64,000 bases of DNA from CAYGSN01 sp964352675 (GTDB lineage: Bacteria > Pseudomonadota > Alphaproteobacteria > Micavibrionales > Micavibrionaceae), in NCBI GenBank assembly GCA_964352675.1, contig CAYGSN010000006.1, forward strand, positions 1 to 64,000, given 5' to 3'. A model generated the notes under the pieces. It saw only the letters and a list, made by a program, of their open reading frames with translations, made no database searches and was not told the DNA's origin. A program made the position numbers and the translations under genes. Positions 1-9,289 of the stretch are shown in pieces. How positions within the stretch are numbered: position 1 is the first letter of the stretch; each line of letters begins with the position of its first letter.

Positions 1-830
1 GACTTGGCGGGATGGCAGAAATGGTTCTGGATGGCCGCCCCATCTTCGGCATGGAGCATTGGCACCCGCTTTATTCTTCGGTGCCGCTTAAAAAACCTGC
101 GGAGTTTCTGCTGCGGCTGAAGGATTCAAAGGGCCAGGCGATTGCGCCCTATCCGTTTATCATGTTTTTGTACAATAACGGCTTTACCGCCCGCATTGAT
201 ACGATTTTAGTGCTGTGCGCCCTGCTGCAATATCCGGATTGCGGGGAGAAACAGATTTCCGTGAATGTCTCGGCGCATTCTTTGCGTGACTCTCAATTTA
301 TCCGCAGCGTTCTGGGGCGGATTGAGGCGCTGGGGCTGAGTGGTTCGCACAAGATCATTTTTGAAATCCATGAGAGTACCGGCAATCTGGCGATGAGCCG
401 ACATATTCTGAAGCTGTTCCGGCATTACGGTATCGGCTTTGCGATCGATGATATCGGGTTGAGCCTGAACGACGTGTTCCGCTTGAGCGAATTTGAGGAG
501 ATGATCGACTACATCAAGCTGGATCGCAAGACGGTGTGCGCAGCCCCGCATCATGCGCATTCTCTCGATCATGTGATGGACTTTATCGAGGCGATGATGC
601 CCGGTGTTCTGATCGTGGCGGAGGGCGTGAAATCCGCGCAGCATGCCGCGCAGCTGCACGAATATCATCCCGGCATACACTACGTCCAGGGGATGTATCT
701 AGCGGCGCGGAGCGAGTTTGAGCGTCATTTGCAGGTGCTGCGGGAATTGCCTGCTGCGATGCCCACATTTCGCCAACCCTGTTCGGAGATGTTTTCCTTG
801 TTTGCGCAGAACAAGGCGGCTTTTCATTAA
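1..830 (+). CDS. EAL-domain protein (c-di-GMP phosphodiesterase-like), 5' truncated by window
   Basis: This is an EAL-domain protein of the cyclic-di-GMP phosphodiesterase family. The first ATG is at 12, but the frame is open to the window edge and the first strand of the domain (usually a Q-P-I motif) is missing, so the true start probably lies outside. The EAL signature itself reads G-M-E-H-W. Other expected residues are present: the Asn in SVNVS, Glu in FEIHE, Asp-Asp in FAIDDIG, Lys in YIKLD, Glu in VAEGVKS and Gln in VQGMY. The loop normally reading DDFGTG is DDIGLS. The metal ligands therefore seem kept while two signature stretches have drifted, and the protein could be active or a degenerate c-di-GMP sensor. 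A GGDEF or sensor domain upstream cannot be excluded. Confidence 0.8.
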   Translation, partial: LGGMAEMVLDGRPIFGMEHWHPLYSSVPLKKPAEFLLRLKDSKGQAIAPYPFIMFLYNNGFTARIDTILVLCALLQYPDCGEKQISVNVSAHSLRDSQFIRSVLGRIEALGLSGSHKIIFEIHESTGNLAMSRHILKLFRHYGIGFAIDDIGLSLNDVFRLSEFEEMIDYIKLDRKTVCAAPHHAHSLDHVMDFIEAMMPGVLIVAEGVKSAQHAAQLHEYHPGIHYVQGMYLAARSEFERHLQVLRELPAAMPTFRQPCSEMFSLFAQNKAAFH

Positions 831-908
831 ACCCTATCATTTTGTTCTTGAAATGTTCTCTTTGTTTCGCTAGAGTGATTCTCATATAAGTTGGTTGTGA
901 GAGGGGCA

Positions 909-2393
909 ATGGCGAAGGCACAAAAATCATATGTCTGTAATCAATGTGGGGCGGTCCACCGGAAATGGTCGGGTAAGTGCGATGCGTGCGGAGAATGGAA
1001 TTGTATTTCCGAGGAGGTCATGGAAGCGGCCAGCGTGCCCAAGGGGCTGGGCAGCAAGCGTGGGCGCAGGATCGATTTGATTCCTCTGGCGGAGACGGAG
1101 CGCCGAACTTATCCGCGCCATATTTCAGGGATTAGCGAATTTGACCGCGTGACCGGCGGTGGGTTGGTGCCGGGATCGGCGACGCTGATTGGCGGTGATC
1201 CGGGGATCGGGAAATCGACTTTGCTGCTTCAGCTGGTCTGTCGTTTGGCGGGTGCGCGCGGCCCCGATATCATAGAGCAGTTAACGTCCCGTCCCGGTGA
1301 AAAGAACGATATTCAAGCGGGGGGTAAGACAAATCTCAAACCTATACGTTGCGTGTACGTCTCTGGCGAGGAGGCTGTGGATCAGGTACGGATGCGGGCC
1401 GAGCGTTTGGGGCTGGCTGATGCGCAGGTGGAGCTGGCGGCTGCGACCAATGTCCGCGATATTATTGCGACCGTTGAGGCGGGCGCCGGGGAGGATAAAG
1501 TCGAAATTCTTGTGATTGATTCTATCCAGACGATGTTTATTGATTCTATCGATTCTGCGCCCGGCACGGTGACCCAGGTGCGGACCTGCACGCAGGAAAT
1601 TATACGCATGGCCAAATCACGCGGCATCGCCGTTATTTTTGTGGGGCATGTGACCAAGGAAGGACAAATTGCCGGTCCGCGCGTGCTGGAGCATATGGTA
1701 GATACAGTTTTGTATTTCGAGGGTGAGCGTTCGCATCAGTTCAGAATCCTGCGCAGTGTAAAAAATCGTTTCGGTCCGACGGATGAAATTGGTGTTTTTG
1801 AAATGGCCAGAGAAGGGTTGGTGGAAGTGGCCAACCCTTCTGCCCTGTTTCTTTCTCAACGCAATGAGGATGCGGCCGGGAGCGCGGTTCTTGCCGGGCT
1901 GGAGGGTACGCGGCCGATGCTGGTGGAGGTGCAGGCGCTGGTGGCGCCTTCATCTCTGGCCTCTCCGCGCCGCGCGGTACTGGGCTATGATCACAACCGG
2001 CTGGCGATGATTTGTGCGGTGCTGGAGGCGCGCTGCGGTTTACAGCTTTCGGGCTGTGATATCTTTCTCAATATCGCAGGCGGTATTCGGATTCATGAGC
2101 CGGCGGCGGATCTCGCCGTGGCGGCCGCGCTGATTTCCGCGCTGAACGGAACGCCTCTGCCGTCTGAAACTGTGTTTTTCGGCGAGATCGGCCTGGCCGG
2201 GGAAATCCGGCAGGTGGCACAGCCGGATTTGCGGATGAAGGAATCAGCAAAGCTGGGGTTTAACGGCGCGGTGATTCCGGCTCAAAAATCTAAGAAGGAC
2301 AGGGCCGCGAAACCGCCGCTGAAAACCGAGGAATTAAGTCATCTGCAGGAGCTTGCGGATTTGTTCACCACGCGTAGGGTGAGAGCGGCTTAA
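909..2393 (+). CDS. radA: DNA repair protein RadA
   Basis: RadA is a RecA-related ATPase that helps branch migration during recombinational repair. Residues 10-27 form a C4 zinc finger (CxxC then CxxC). The Walker A motif GGDPGIGKST lies at about 95-104. The RadA-specific KNRFG motif follows at about residue 285, and the C-terminal third is a Lon-like domain ending in GEIGLAGEIRQV. The ATG at 909 is chosen because it follows GAGGGG and begins with the family's usual N terminus; a TTG at 891 is in frame but adds only six residues. At 494 residues it is about 35 longer than usual, because roughly 30 residues (about 117-146) are inserted between the Walker A helix and the YVSGEE motif. Confidence 0.96.
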   Translation: MAKAQKSYVCNQCGAVHRKWSGKCDACGEWNCISEEVMEAASVPKGLGSKRGRRIDLIPLAETERRTYPRHISGISEFDRVTGGGLVPGSATLIGGDPGIGKSTLLLQLVCRLAGARGPDIIEQLTSRPGEKNDIQAGGKTNLKPIRCVYVSGEEAVDQVRMRAERLGLADAQVELAAATNVRDIIATVEAGAGEDKVEILVIDSIQTMFIDSIDSAPGTVTQVRTCTQEIIRMAKSRGIAVIFVGHVTKEGQIAGPRVLEHMVDTVLYFEGERSHQFRILRSVKNRFGPTDEIGVFEMAREGLVEVANPSALFLSQRNEDAAGSAVLAGLEGTRPMLVEVQALVAPSSLASPRRAVLGYDHNRLAMICAVLEARCGLQLSGCDIFLNIAGGIRIHEPAADLAVAAALISALNGTPLPSETVFFGEIGLAGEIRQVAQPDLRMKESAKLGFNGAVIPAQKSKKDRAAKPPLKTEELSHLQELADLFTTRRVRAA

Positions 2394-2482
2394 AACTCTT
2401 GCAATTATCGGCGTTTTTCCCTATCTCTTTGGGTTCGCGATGCCCGTTCAGATGAAACGCGGGCGCATTTGAGGGACCGTCG

Positions 2483-3217
2483 ATGATCGTTGATATTCTT
2501 GTTGTTCTTGTTCTTCTTATCTCTGCCGGGATTGCGTTTATGCGCGGCTTTATCCGTGAGACGCTGACCATTGCCGGTGTGGTGGGCGGTTTGGCCGCCG
2601 CGTATTTCGCTGGACCGCTTCTAATTCCGCATATGTATGGCTGGTTGAATGTTGATCCGGATGCGGAGGAGCAGGAGCGCCTGTTCGGCGTTGTGCCGTG
2701 GGATATGGCCTCAGACTTCCTGTCCTATGCCACGATTTTTATCGTGGTGGTTATTGTTTTATCGATTATCAGCCATATTTTATCAGAGACAATCCGCGCC
2801 ATTGGGCTGGGCGCTGTGGATCGCTCGTTCGGAGTGGTGTTCGGGCTGGTGCGCGGCGTGCTGATGCTGGGCCTGATTTACCTGCCGTTTCATATGTTGC
2901 TGGGTGAAGAAATGAAGGAACAGTGGTTTGCGGGCAGCCGTACGCATTTTTATCTGGAGCAGACGGCCGATGCTCTTCTAGGGTTTGTGCCGGAAGATGC
3001 GAGCGAGAAGCTGGAAAAAGAAGTTGTACAGACACGCGACAAGCTCAGGGAAATAGATGTGCTGAAGCAGGGCGGCCTCACCGATGAGCAGGTGAAGGAG
3101 GAAGAAAATTCGCCTCCCGGTTCTGGCCAGAATGGCGTAAATGGCTACAGTGAGCAATTTCGTGATAATATGAATTCCTTATTCGAACAAGAAAGCGGTG
3201 AGAATTTCAATGAGTGA
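2483..3217 (+). CDS. cvpA: CvpA family inner-membrane protein
   Basis: This is a 244-residue member of the CvpA family, named for its link to colicin V production and often found beside purF. The N terminus begins with a hydrophobic helix (residues 3-18), then the family's short GFIRE segment. Further membrane segments lie near residues 30-50, 80-100 and 120-140, and the last 80 residues are charged and soluble. The gene overlaps the purF start by 8 bases, so the two are probably translated together. The family's molecular function remains poorly defined; a role in envelope integrity has been proposed. Confidence 0.88.
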   Translation: MIVDILVVLVLLISAGIAFMRGFIRETLTIAGVVGGLAAAYFAGPLLIPHMYGWLNVDPDAEEQERLFGVVPWDMASDFLSYATIFIVVVIVLSIISHILSETIRAIGLGAVDRSFGVVFGLVRGVLMLGLIYLPFHMLLGEEMKEQWFAGSRTHFYLEQTADALLGFVPEDASEKLEKEVVQTRDKLREIDVLKQGGLTDEQVKEEENSPPGSGQNGVNGYSEQFRDNMNSLFEQESGENFNE

Positions 3218-4691
3218 GCCGGGCCTTCCCTATCATCCGTTTGACGATGACAAACTGCATGAAGAATGCGGCGTGTTCGGTATTTACGGGCATGAGGATG
3301 CGGCGGCGATGACGGCGCTGGGCCTGCATGCGCTTCAGCACCGGGGGCAGGAAGCTGCCGGGATCGTCACCTATGACGGCGAGGATTTTTTCTCCCGCAA
3401 GGCTCTGGGTCTGGTGGATTCAACGTTCAGCAGCGCAGCGGTGATTAATCAGCTTAAAGGCCATGCGGCGATCGGCCATAACCGCTATTCCACCACGGGT
3501 GAAGTGAATATCCGCAACGTCCAGCCGCTCTACGCCGATCTGGATTTTGGCGGGTTCGCGGTGGCGCATAACGGCAACCTGACGAATTCTCATGGTCTGC
3601 GCAAGGAGTTGGTGAAGCGCGGATCGATCTTTCAGTCCACCAGCGACACTGAAGTGATCGTGCATCTGGTGGCGATGTCGAAAAAGACGAATATCGTGGA
3701 GCGCCTGATTGACGCGGTGAAACAGATCAAGGGCGCGTATTCGCTGGTGGCCAATACCAATGACAAGATTATTGGGGTGCGCGACCCGTACGGCATTCGC
3801 CCGCTGGTTCTTGGGCGTTTGGGCGATGCCCATATCCTGGCCTCGGAAAGCTGCGCACTGGATATTATCGGCGCTGAATTCGTTCGCGATATCGAAGCCG
3901 GCGAAGTTGTCATTCTGAGCAAGAAGGGCGTTGAAACGCTGATGCCTTTTAAGCCTAAGCCCAAGCGCCTGTGTGTGTTTGAGTATGTTTATTTCGCACG
4001 GCCCGACAGTTTCATGGATGGCCGTTCCGTTTACGAGATGCGCAAGACCATCGGGCAGGAGCTGGCGCGTGAAGCCCCGGTTGAAGGCGCAGATATCATC
4101 ATTCCCGTGCCCGATAGCGGCGTGCCTTCGGCGATTGGTTATGCGCAGGAAAGCGGATTGCCGTTTGAATTAGGTATTATCCGCAATCACTATGTCGGTC
4201 GAACCTTTATCGAGCCGACCGACACGATTCGGCATTTGGGCGTGAAGCTGAAGCATAACGCCAACCGGTCCTATATCAAGGGCAAGAAAGTTGTGCTGGT
4301 CGATGATTCTATCGTGCGCGGTACGACGTCGCGCAAGATTGTGGAGATGGTGCGCGCCGCCGGGGCCAAAGAGGTGCATATGCGGATTTCTTCGCCGCCA
4401 ACTTCGCATAGCTGTTTTTACGGAATTGATACGCCGGATACCGAAGAATTGCTGGCCCACAAAATGAATGCTGACGAGATTTGTGAATACATCAAGGCAG
4501 ACTCCCTGGCCTATATTTCGATCGACGGCCTGTACCGCGCGATGGGCGAAGCGAAGCGCAATAATAAATCGCCACAATTCTGCGATGCCTGTTTCACCGG
4601 GGATTATATGGTGGAGCTGGTGGATCATGAAAATAAATGGACCGATTCAAAAGTCACCAGCCTGCGTGAGCGGCAGGGGAAAAAGCGCTAA
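3210..4691 (+). CDS. purF: Amidophosphoribosyltransferase PurF
   Basis: PurF catalyses the first committed step of purine synthesis, making phosphoribosylamine from PRPP and glutamine. The ATG at 3210 is preferred over an in-frame GTG at 3198 and overlaps cvpA by 8 bases. A 19-residue propeptide would be removed to expose Cys20 (in EECGVFG) as the N-terminal nucleophile of the glutaminase domain. The PRPP loop is VVLVDDSIVRGTTS. Cysteines in RLCVFEY, SCFYGID and CDACFTGDY match the iron-sulfur ligands of Bacillus-type PurF, so this is the Fe-S-containing class. At 493 residues it is of normal length. Its stop overlaps the next start by one base. Confidence 0.97.
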   Translation: MSEPGLPYHPFDDDKLHEECGVFGIYGHEDAAAMTALGLHALQHRGQEAAGIVTYDGEDFFSRKALGLVDSTFSSAAVINQLKGHAAIGHNRYSTTGEVNIRNVQPLYADLDFGGFAVAHNGNLTNSHGLRKELVKRGSIFQSTSDTEVIVHLVAMSKKTNIVERLIDAVKQIKGAYSLVANTNDKIIGVRDPYGIRPLVLGRLGDAHILASESCALDIIGAEFVRDIEAGEVVILSKKGVETLMPFKPKPKRLCVFEYVYFARPDSFMDGRSVYEMRKTIGQELAREAPVEGADIIIPVPDSGVPSAIGYAQESGLPFELGIIRNHYVGRTFIEPTDTIRHLGVKLKHNANRSYIKGKKVVLVDDSIVRGTTSRKIVEMVRAAGAKEVHMRISSPPTSHSCFYGIDTPDTEELLAHKMNADEICEYIKADSLAYISIDGLYRAMGEAKRNNKSPQFCDACFTGDYMVELVDHENKWTDSKVTSLRERQGKKR

Positions 4692-5398
4692 TGACAGATT
4701 TATCCGGACGCATTGCCCTGGTCACCGGCGCTTCGCGCGGGATTGGCCGGGCGGTGGCACTGGAATTGGGCAAGGCCGGCGCGCATGTGATTGCACTGGC
4801 CCGCACGCAGGGCGCGCTGGAGGAGCTGGATGATGAGGTTCAAGCTGCCGGGGGCAAGCCGTTTACTCTGTTGCCGGTGGATTTGCGCAGACTGGAAAAG
4901 CTGGACAATATCGGCCCGTCCATCCATGAACGTTTCGGCAAGCTCGATATATTCGTTGGCAATGCCGGGATATTGGGGACGCTCGGCCCTCTTGCACATG
5001 CCAATCCCAAGGATTTTCAGAAGGTTATGGATGTAAACGTAATGGCAAATTTCCGGCTGATTCGTAGCCTTGATCCGTTGCTGCAGGCCGCGGAGGGCGC
5101 GCGTGTGGTTTTTACCGGTTCTTTTACTTACAACCGCCCCCGCGCCTATTGGGGTGCATACCGGATGAGCAAGGCTGCCGTAAATATGATGGCATTGACC
5201 TATGCAGCCGAAACAGAAAAGACAAATATGCGGGTGAATATCGTTCATCCCAGCGCCGTTGAGACGGCCTTGTTGCACGAAGCCTATCCCGGCGGATACC
5301 CGGATGATGATGCCATTGCGCCGGAAGATGTCGCGCAGACTATTGTGGAGCTGTGCAGCCCGTCCTGCAGTCGGCATGGTGAGGTTGTAACGTTGTAG
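4691..5398 (+). CDS. Short-chain dehydrogenase/reductase
   Basis: This is a 235-residue SDR oxidoreductase, shaped to bind NAD(P)H in a Rossmann fold. The cofactor loop TGASRGIG is at residues 12-19, the structural NAG is at 91-93, and the catalytic Ser144, Tyr157 and Lys161 (YxxxK) are all present. The start codon overlaps the purF stop (TAATG), so it is co-transcribed and probably translationally coupled with cvpA-purF. The substrate cannot be told from sequence. The C terminus is short, ending soon after a proline-rich loop region. Confidence 0.9.
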   Translation: MTDLSGRIALVTGASRGIGRAVALELGKAGAHVIALARTQGALEELDDEVQAAGGKPFTLLPVDLRRLEKLDNIGPSIHERFGKLDIFVGNAGILGTLGPLAHANPKDFQKVMDVNVMANFRLIRSLDPLLQAAEGARVVFTGSFTYNRPRAYWGAYRMSKAAVNMMALTYAAETEKTNMRVNIVHPSAVETALLHEAYPGGYPDDDAIAPEDVAQTIVELCSPSCSRHGEVVTL

Positions 5399-5446
5399 AG
5401 AAATTTATCTTTACACATAACCTCATTTTGTGATTAATTTCCGCTC

Positions 5447-5743
5447 ATGATTTCACTTCAAAACAGCATCGTTCTCCCATTAAGCACACCGTCTCGCACC
5501 CGCGTGACGTTTAAGGCTGCGGCTTATGGTGCTCATGATGATGCGTATAGGCTGTATGCGCCTCAAATGCGGGTACTGGAAGACACGGTGGATCAAAGCT
5601 CACGGTTTGTCTCCGGTCAGATGGTTCTGCGCGGTAGCCCGGATTCGATCCGCTCAACCCTGATGGAATTGCCTACTTTCGGTGCAGCGTTCGAAGCCGG
5701 AACGGTTACCGTCGAAGCAGATCAGCCTTTGCCCGAGGTGTAA
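5447..5743 (+). CDS. Hypothetical protein (98 aa)
   Basis: A small open frame of 98 residues with no recognised domain, no signal peptide and no membrane segment. It has a plain ATG but no clear Shine-Dalgarno sequence. Its last 22 bases run into the 3' end of der on the opposite strand. Codon use is like that of its neighbours, which favours a real gene, but the support is weak. Confidence 0.45.
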   Translation: MISLQNSIVLPLSTPSRTRVTFKAAAYGAHDDAYRLYAPQMRVLEDTVDQSSRFVSGQMVLRGSPDSIRSTLMELPTFGAAFEAGTVTVEADQPLPEV

Positions 5744-7146
5744 GGGTTTTTTGAAGTTCGCACCAGCAGGCGAATCGGAACTCCCGGTATATCGTAATCT
5801 TTCCTCAGCCCATTGATGATATAGCGCTTATAGGCAGTCGGTAGTTTATCGGCGCGGGAAACCCAGATAGCAAAGGTCGGCGGCCTGGTTTTGATCTGGG
5901 TGATATATTTCAGGCGGTTCTGGCGGCCGCTCACCAGCGGTGCGGGGTTCTGGCTTTCCATCTTCGCTAGCCAGCGATTGAGGCGCCCCGTGGGCACGCG
6001 CCGGTTCCAGATTTGATAGGTTTTCAGGGCGCGTTGTAAAACGCCATCAATGTTCTTTCCGTTCAGGGCGGAGACTGTGACAATTGGTACGTCTTTAATT
6101 TGCGCCAGAGATTTCGCCAGCTTGTATTGCAGTTCCTCCAACACTTCTTTTTTGTCTTTCACCACATCCCATTTGTTCACGGCGATGACCAGGGCGCGGC
6201 CTTCTTCGACAATGTGTTCGGCGATTTGAATGTCCTGTTTTTCCAGCAGGTCCTGCCCGTCGATCACCAGCACGACAAGCTGCGCCAGACGTATGGCGCG
6301 CATGGAATCTTCCACGCTCATCTTCTCGATTTCGTCCTGCACTTTGGCTTTTTTGCGCATCCCGGCCGTATCGACCAGTTTGAATTTACGTCCGTCATAT
6401 TCCCAGTCCACGGCAATGGCATCGCGCGTGATCCCGGCTTCCGGTCCGGTCATGACGCGCTGGTCCTGTACAATAGCATTTAGGAGCGTGGATTTTCCGA
6501 CATTGGGCCGACCGACAATAGCCAGTTTAATAGGTTTTTCCGGGTCGTCTTCTTCCTGTTTGAATTCGAATGTTTCATCCCCTTCGATTTCATCCAGCGC
6601 ATCAAAATCGGATTCAGGGCCATCTGTGCTTTTTTGCGGTTTTTCTTCTTCTTTGAAATAGGGCTCCAGTGCATGATAAAGGTCTTCCATCCCCACACCG
6701 TGTTCGGCGGAAACGGAGACAGGTTCCCCAAGTCCCAGAGCGTAGGCTTCTGCCATTGAGGATTGGATAACCCTGTCATTTTCACATTTGTTCACCGCCA
6801 GGATAACCGGCTTTTTCTGTTTGCGCAGCCAGCCTGCAAAATGCTGGTCCAGCGGTGTAATCCCGGCGCGGCCGTCAACAATAAAGACAATGACATCGGC
6901 GTGTTTCAGGGCGGATTCGGTTTGCTTGCGCATACGTCCGCGAATGGAATCATCGAAGTTTTCTTCCAGCCCTGCCGTATCGAGAATCCGGAAATCCTGA
7001 TCGAAGAGGTGTCCTTCGGCTTCACGCCAGTCGCGGGTGACACCGGGCATATCGTTTACGATCGCCAATCTTTTCCCCGCCAGCCGGTTGAAGAGCGTGG
7101 ATTTTCCGACATTGGGCCGGCCGACAAGTGCAACTGTGAAGCTCAT
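5722..7146 (-). CDS. der: Ribosome-biogenesis GTPase Der (EngA)
   Basis: Der is a double GTPase needed for maturation of the large ribosomal subunit. Both G domains are visible: GRPNVGKSTLFNRL near residue 8 and GRPNVGKSTLLNAI near residue 211. An acidic linker joins them, and a KH-like C-terminal domain follows. At 474 residues it is of normal length. It lies downstream of the yfgM-like and bamB-like genes on the same strand, with only 3 bases after bamB, an arrangement shared with many proteobacteria. Confidence 0.97.
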   Translation of the reverse strand: MSFTVALVGRPNVGKSTLFNRLAGKRLAIVNDMPGVTRDWREAEGHLFDQDFRILDTAGLEENFDDSIRGRMRKQTESALKHADVIVFIVDGRAGITPLDQHFAGWLRKQKKPVILAVNKCENDRVIQSSMAEAYALGLGEPVSVSAEHGVGMEDLYHALEPYFKEEEKPQKSTDGPESDFDALDEIEGDETFEFKQEEDDPEKPIKLAIVGRPNVGKSTLLNAIVQDQRVMTGPEAGITRDAIAVDWEYDGRKFKLVDTAGMRKKAKVQDEIEKMSVEDSMRAIRLAQLVVLVIDGQDLLEKQDIQIAEHIVEEGRALVIAVNKWDVVKDKKEVLEELQYKLAKSLAQIKDVPIVTVSALNGKNIDGVLQRALKTYQIWNRRVPTGRLNRWLAKMESQNPAPLVSGRQNRLKYITQIKTRPPTFAIWVSRADKLPTAYKRYIINGLRKDYDIPGVPIRLLVRTSKNPYTSGKG

Positions 7147-7149
7147 GAT

Positions 7150-8463
7150 TTATTTATACGCTGTTAAAGTGCCGTCTTCCGAAAGCAGATACAAAATGCC
7201 ACCGGAGACGATGGGTGCGATGACAATATTGCGGCCGGTCTTCCACTCACCGAGAACTTCTCCGGTTTCCGGATTTACGTCGATGGCGCGGCCATTGCTG
7301 GAAAAGGCCATGAGGCGTCCTCCGGCCAGGATCGGTCCTTTCCAGACGACCTTATCACCGTCATCGGATTTGGAGAGTTGGCGGACCCAACGAATAACGC
7401 CGTTTTCGCGGCCAAGGGCAACAAGCTCATTCTCTGTGGAGATCAGGAACATATGATTGCCGGCCATCCACGGGGTGTTGTCGCCGCCGATTTCGCGTTG
7501 CCAGACACGGTTTCCTGTTCGCTCATCAATGGCGACCATGCGCCCGCCAAAGCTCAGCGCGATAACAAGGCCGCGGTCAATAACAGGCAGGGCACGAATA
7601 TCCGACAAGCTCTCCAGCCCGCCGAAGCGGCGCAGATTGGCAAGATTGTCAGACCAGGCCACAGAGCCGTTTTCCACACGCAGGGCAAAAATTTCACCCG
7701 AAGACAAGGCCGGAATGACAATATCGGCATTCGCCGCCGGGCTGGCCGCCCCAATCAGGGAGGTCGTCTCGTCCAGGCCGGAATATTCCCAAAGATCTTC
7801 ACCATTCACGGCAGACAAGGCAAGTATGCGGTTGTCAAGCGTGACAACGAAGACTCGGCCATCCAGAATAGTTGGCGCGGCGCGTGAGGGGGCTCCAATT
7901 TTTTTGCGCCATAGAATTTCCCCGTCATCCGGTTTGACGGAAAGAATCTCATCAAAACCGCTGGTCACATAGATTGCGCCGCCGGAATAGGCAATGCCGC
8001 CGCTTATGACCGGGTCGTCTTCTTCCGGCACAGCGACGTTCGTGCGCCAGATGGCTTTACCCGTAGACGCGTCAAAGGCGCTAAGCCGGGAATCCGTGTC
8101 CAGAGTAAAAACGCGCCCGTCAACCACGATGGGTTGGGCGGTCAATGGCAGTTTGGATGTGCTGCCCTGACCGATGCTGGCGGTCCATGAGACATTTAGA
8201 GGCGCGGCACCCAGCTCGAGATTTTGCATGGAGTGGTTGGGATAGCCCCCGGCCTGGGGCCAGAATTCATTGCGCCATGGTGGGGGTGTGATTAACCCTT
8301 CTTCCTGGAGTTTTGCATCATCCGGCTCCAGCGTTTTTTGCAGCTCCAGAACCGAGATGCGTTCGCCCTCCAGCGGCGGTGCGTCGTCATCATCCAGAAG
8401 CGAACACGCGCCTAAAAGCAATACGGCCATCATCAAAAGCGGGGTGAGGTGTTTGATCGTCAT
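7150..8463 (-). CDS. bamB: Outer-membrane assembly lipoprotein BamB-like (PQQ beta-propeller)
   Basis: This 437-residue protein resembles BamB, the beta-propeller lipoprotein of the BAM complex that inserts outer-membrane proteins. The N terminus is a lipoprotein signal with the lipobox LLGAC, so the mature protein would be anchored at Cys20. Repeated PQQ-like blades are visible, with motifs such as FDASTGKAIWR, VKPDDGEILWR and IDERTGNRVWQ. Its start overlaps the stop of the upstream yfgM-like gene by one base, and der follows after 3 bases; the same trio is found in other proteobacteria and supports the assignment. Confidence 0.88.
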   Translation of the reverse strand: MTIKHLTPLLMMAVLLLGACSLLDDDDAPPLEGERISVLELQKTLEPDDAKLQEEGLITPPPWRNEFWPQAGGYPNHSMQNLELGAAPLNVSWTASIGQGSTSKLPLTAQPIVVDGRVFTLDTDSRLSAFDASTGKAIWRTNVAVPEEDDPVISGGIAYSGGAIYVTSGFDEILSVKPDDGEILWRKKIGAPSRAAPTILDGRVFVVTLDNRILALSAVNGEDLWEYSGLDETTSLIGAASPAANADIVIPALSSGEIFALRVENGSVAWSDNLANLRRFGGLESLSDIRALPVIDRGLVIALSFGGRMVAIDERTGNRVWQREIGGDNTPWMAGNHMFLISTENELVALGRENGVIRWVRQLSKSDDGDKVVWKGPILAGGRLMAFSSNGRAIDVNPETGEVLGEWKTGRNIVIAPIVSGGILYLLSEDGTLTAYK

Positions 8464-9152
8464 TATGAATCCTGCTTGTCTTCTGCCGGGGCGCTGTTTT
8501 GTTGTCGGTCTTGTTCCAGACGGTAAAGATGTTCCAGCGCGCGCGCGTTTTGTACCAGATTATCCGGCGCGCCCTGCCCGGCCTGCACCACGCTGAGATG
8601 TTCCATCGCTTCGTCGTAATTTCCAGTTGCTGCCTTTAGAGCGGCGATGTCGAGATGGGCATAAAACTGCCACGGACTCCCCTTGTCTCCGGCCACATCC
8701 TGCAGGCGCTTGGCGAGCTCTTCCGGAGAGGGCGCAAGATCTGATGAGGCCAGAAGCCTCACCTGCATTAATGTTGCAAGCTGGCGCAGATCAGCCGGGA
8801 TGCCACCATCTTCGGACGCTTTTGTATAAAGCCCTATCGCGTCCTCGGTTTTGCCTTCCTTTAACAAAAGACCTGCCGCGCTGAGCAAGGCGATACCGCG
8901 ATGACCGCCACGCATATCCAGTTCGGCTCCGTCGATGTTGCCGGGGAAATCAGCCGCGCCGAGCAGGGTGATTAGTTGCTCTGTGCTGGCTTCATTCGCG
9001 CTGTTGTTCCAGGCGCGATAGCCGGAAAGTGCCGCCGTGGCCAGAATAACAAAGGCAACAAAGGCCAGCAGCGTGTTGCCATGCTCTTTCCAGAGCTTTT
9101 CCATACGCTCACGGCGCATCATTTCATCAACTTCGGCAAGTAAATCGGACAT
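8463..9152 (-). CDS. YfgM-like tetratricopeptide membrane protein
   Basis: A 229-residue protein with a short cytoplasmic N terminus, one transmembrane helix at about residues 27-45 and a helical TPR-like domain beyond it. This is the layout of YfgM, a periplasmic chaperone-like partner of the SecYEG translocon. It is the first gene of the yfgM-bamB-der unit and overlaps bamB by one base. The C-terminal tail is polar and low in complexity. The assignment rests on topology and context more than on sequence motifs. Confidence 0.78.
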   Translation of the reverse strand: MSDLLAEVDEMMRRERMEKLWKEHGNTLLAFVAFVILATAALSGYRAWNNSANEASTEQLITLLGAADFPGNIDGAELDMRGGHRGIALLSAAGLLLKEGKTEDAIGLYTKASEDGGIPADLRQLATLMQVRLLASSDLAPSPEELAKRLQDVAGDKGSPWQFYAHLDIAALKAATGNYDEAMEHLSVVQAGQGAPDNLVQNARALEHLYRLEQDRQQNSAPAEDKQDS

Positions 9153-9234
9153 ATAGGGAATTCCTTTTCATTTTAAGACTCCTCTTTATATCTCGCTGTT
9201 TTCAAGGGCGCAAGCCAGACTGGGATTAATTATT

Positions 9235-9263
9235 TTGACATAATTATTAATGTCGTTTATATT
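9235..9263 (+). promoter_or_regulatory. Sigma-70 type promoter
   Basis: TTGACA at 9235-9240 and TATATT at 9258-9263 are separated by exactly 17 bases. Transcription would begin near 9270, about 20 bases before the TTG start at 9290. Confidence 0.65.
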
Positions 9264-9289
9264 TTCCTTTTTATAAAAAAGGTGATGTT

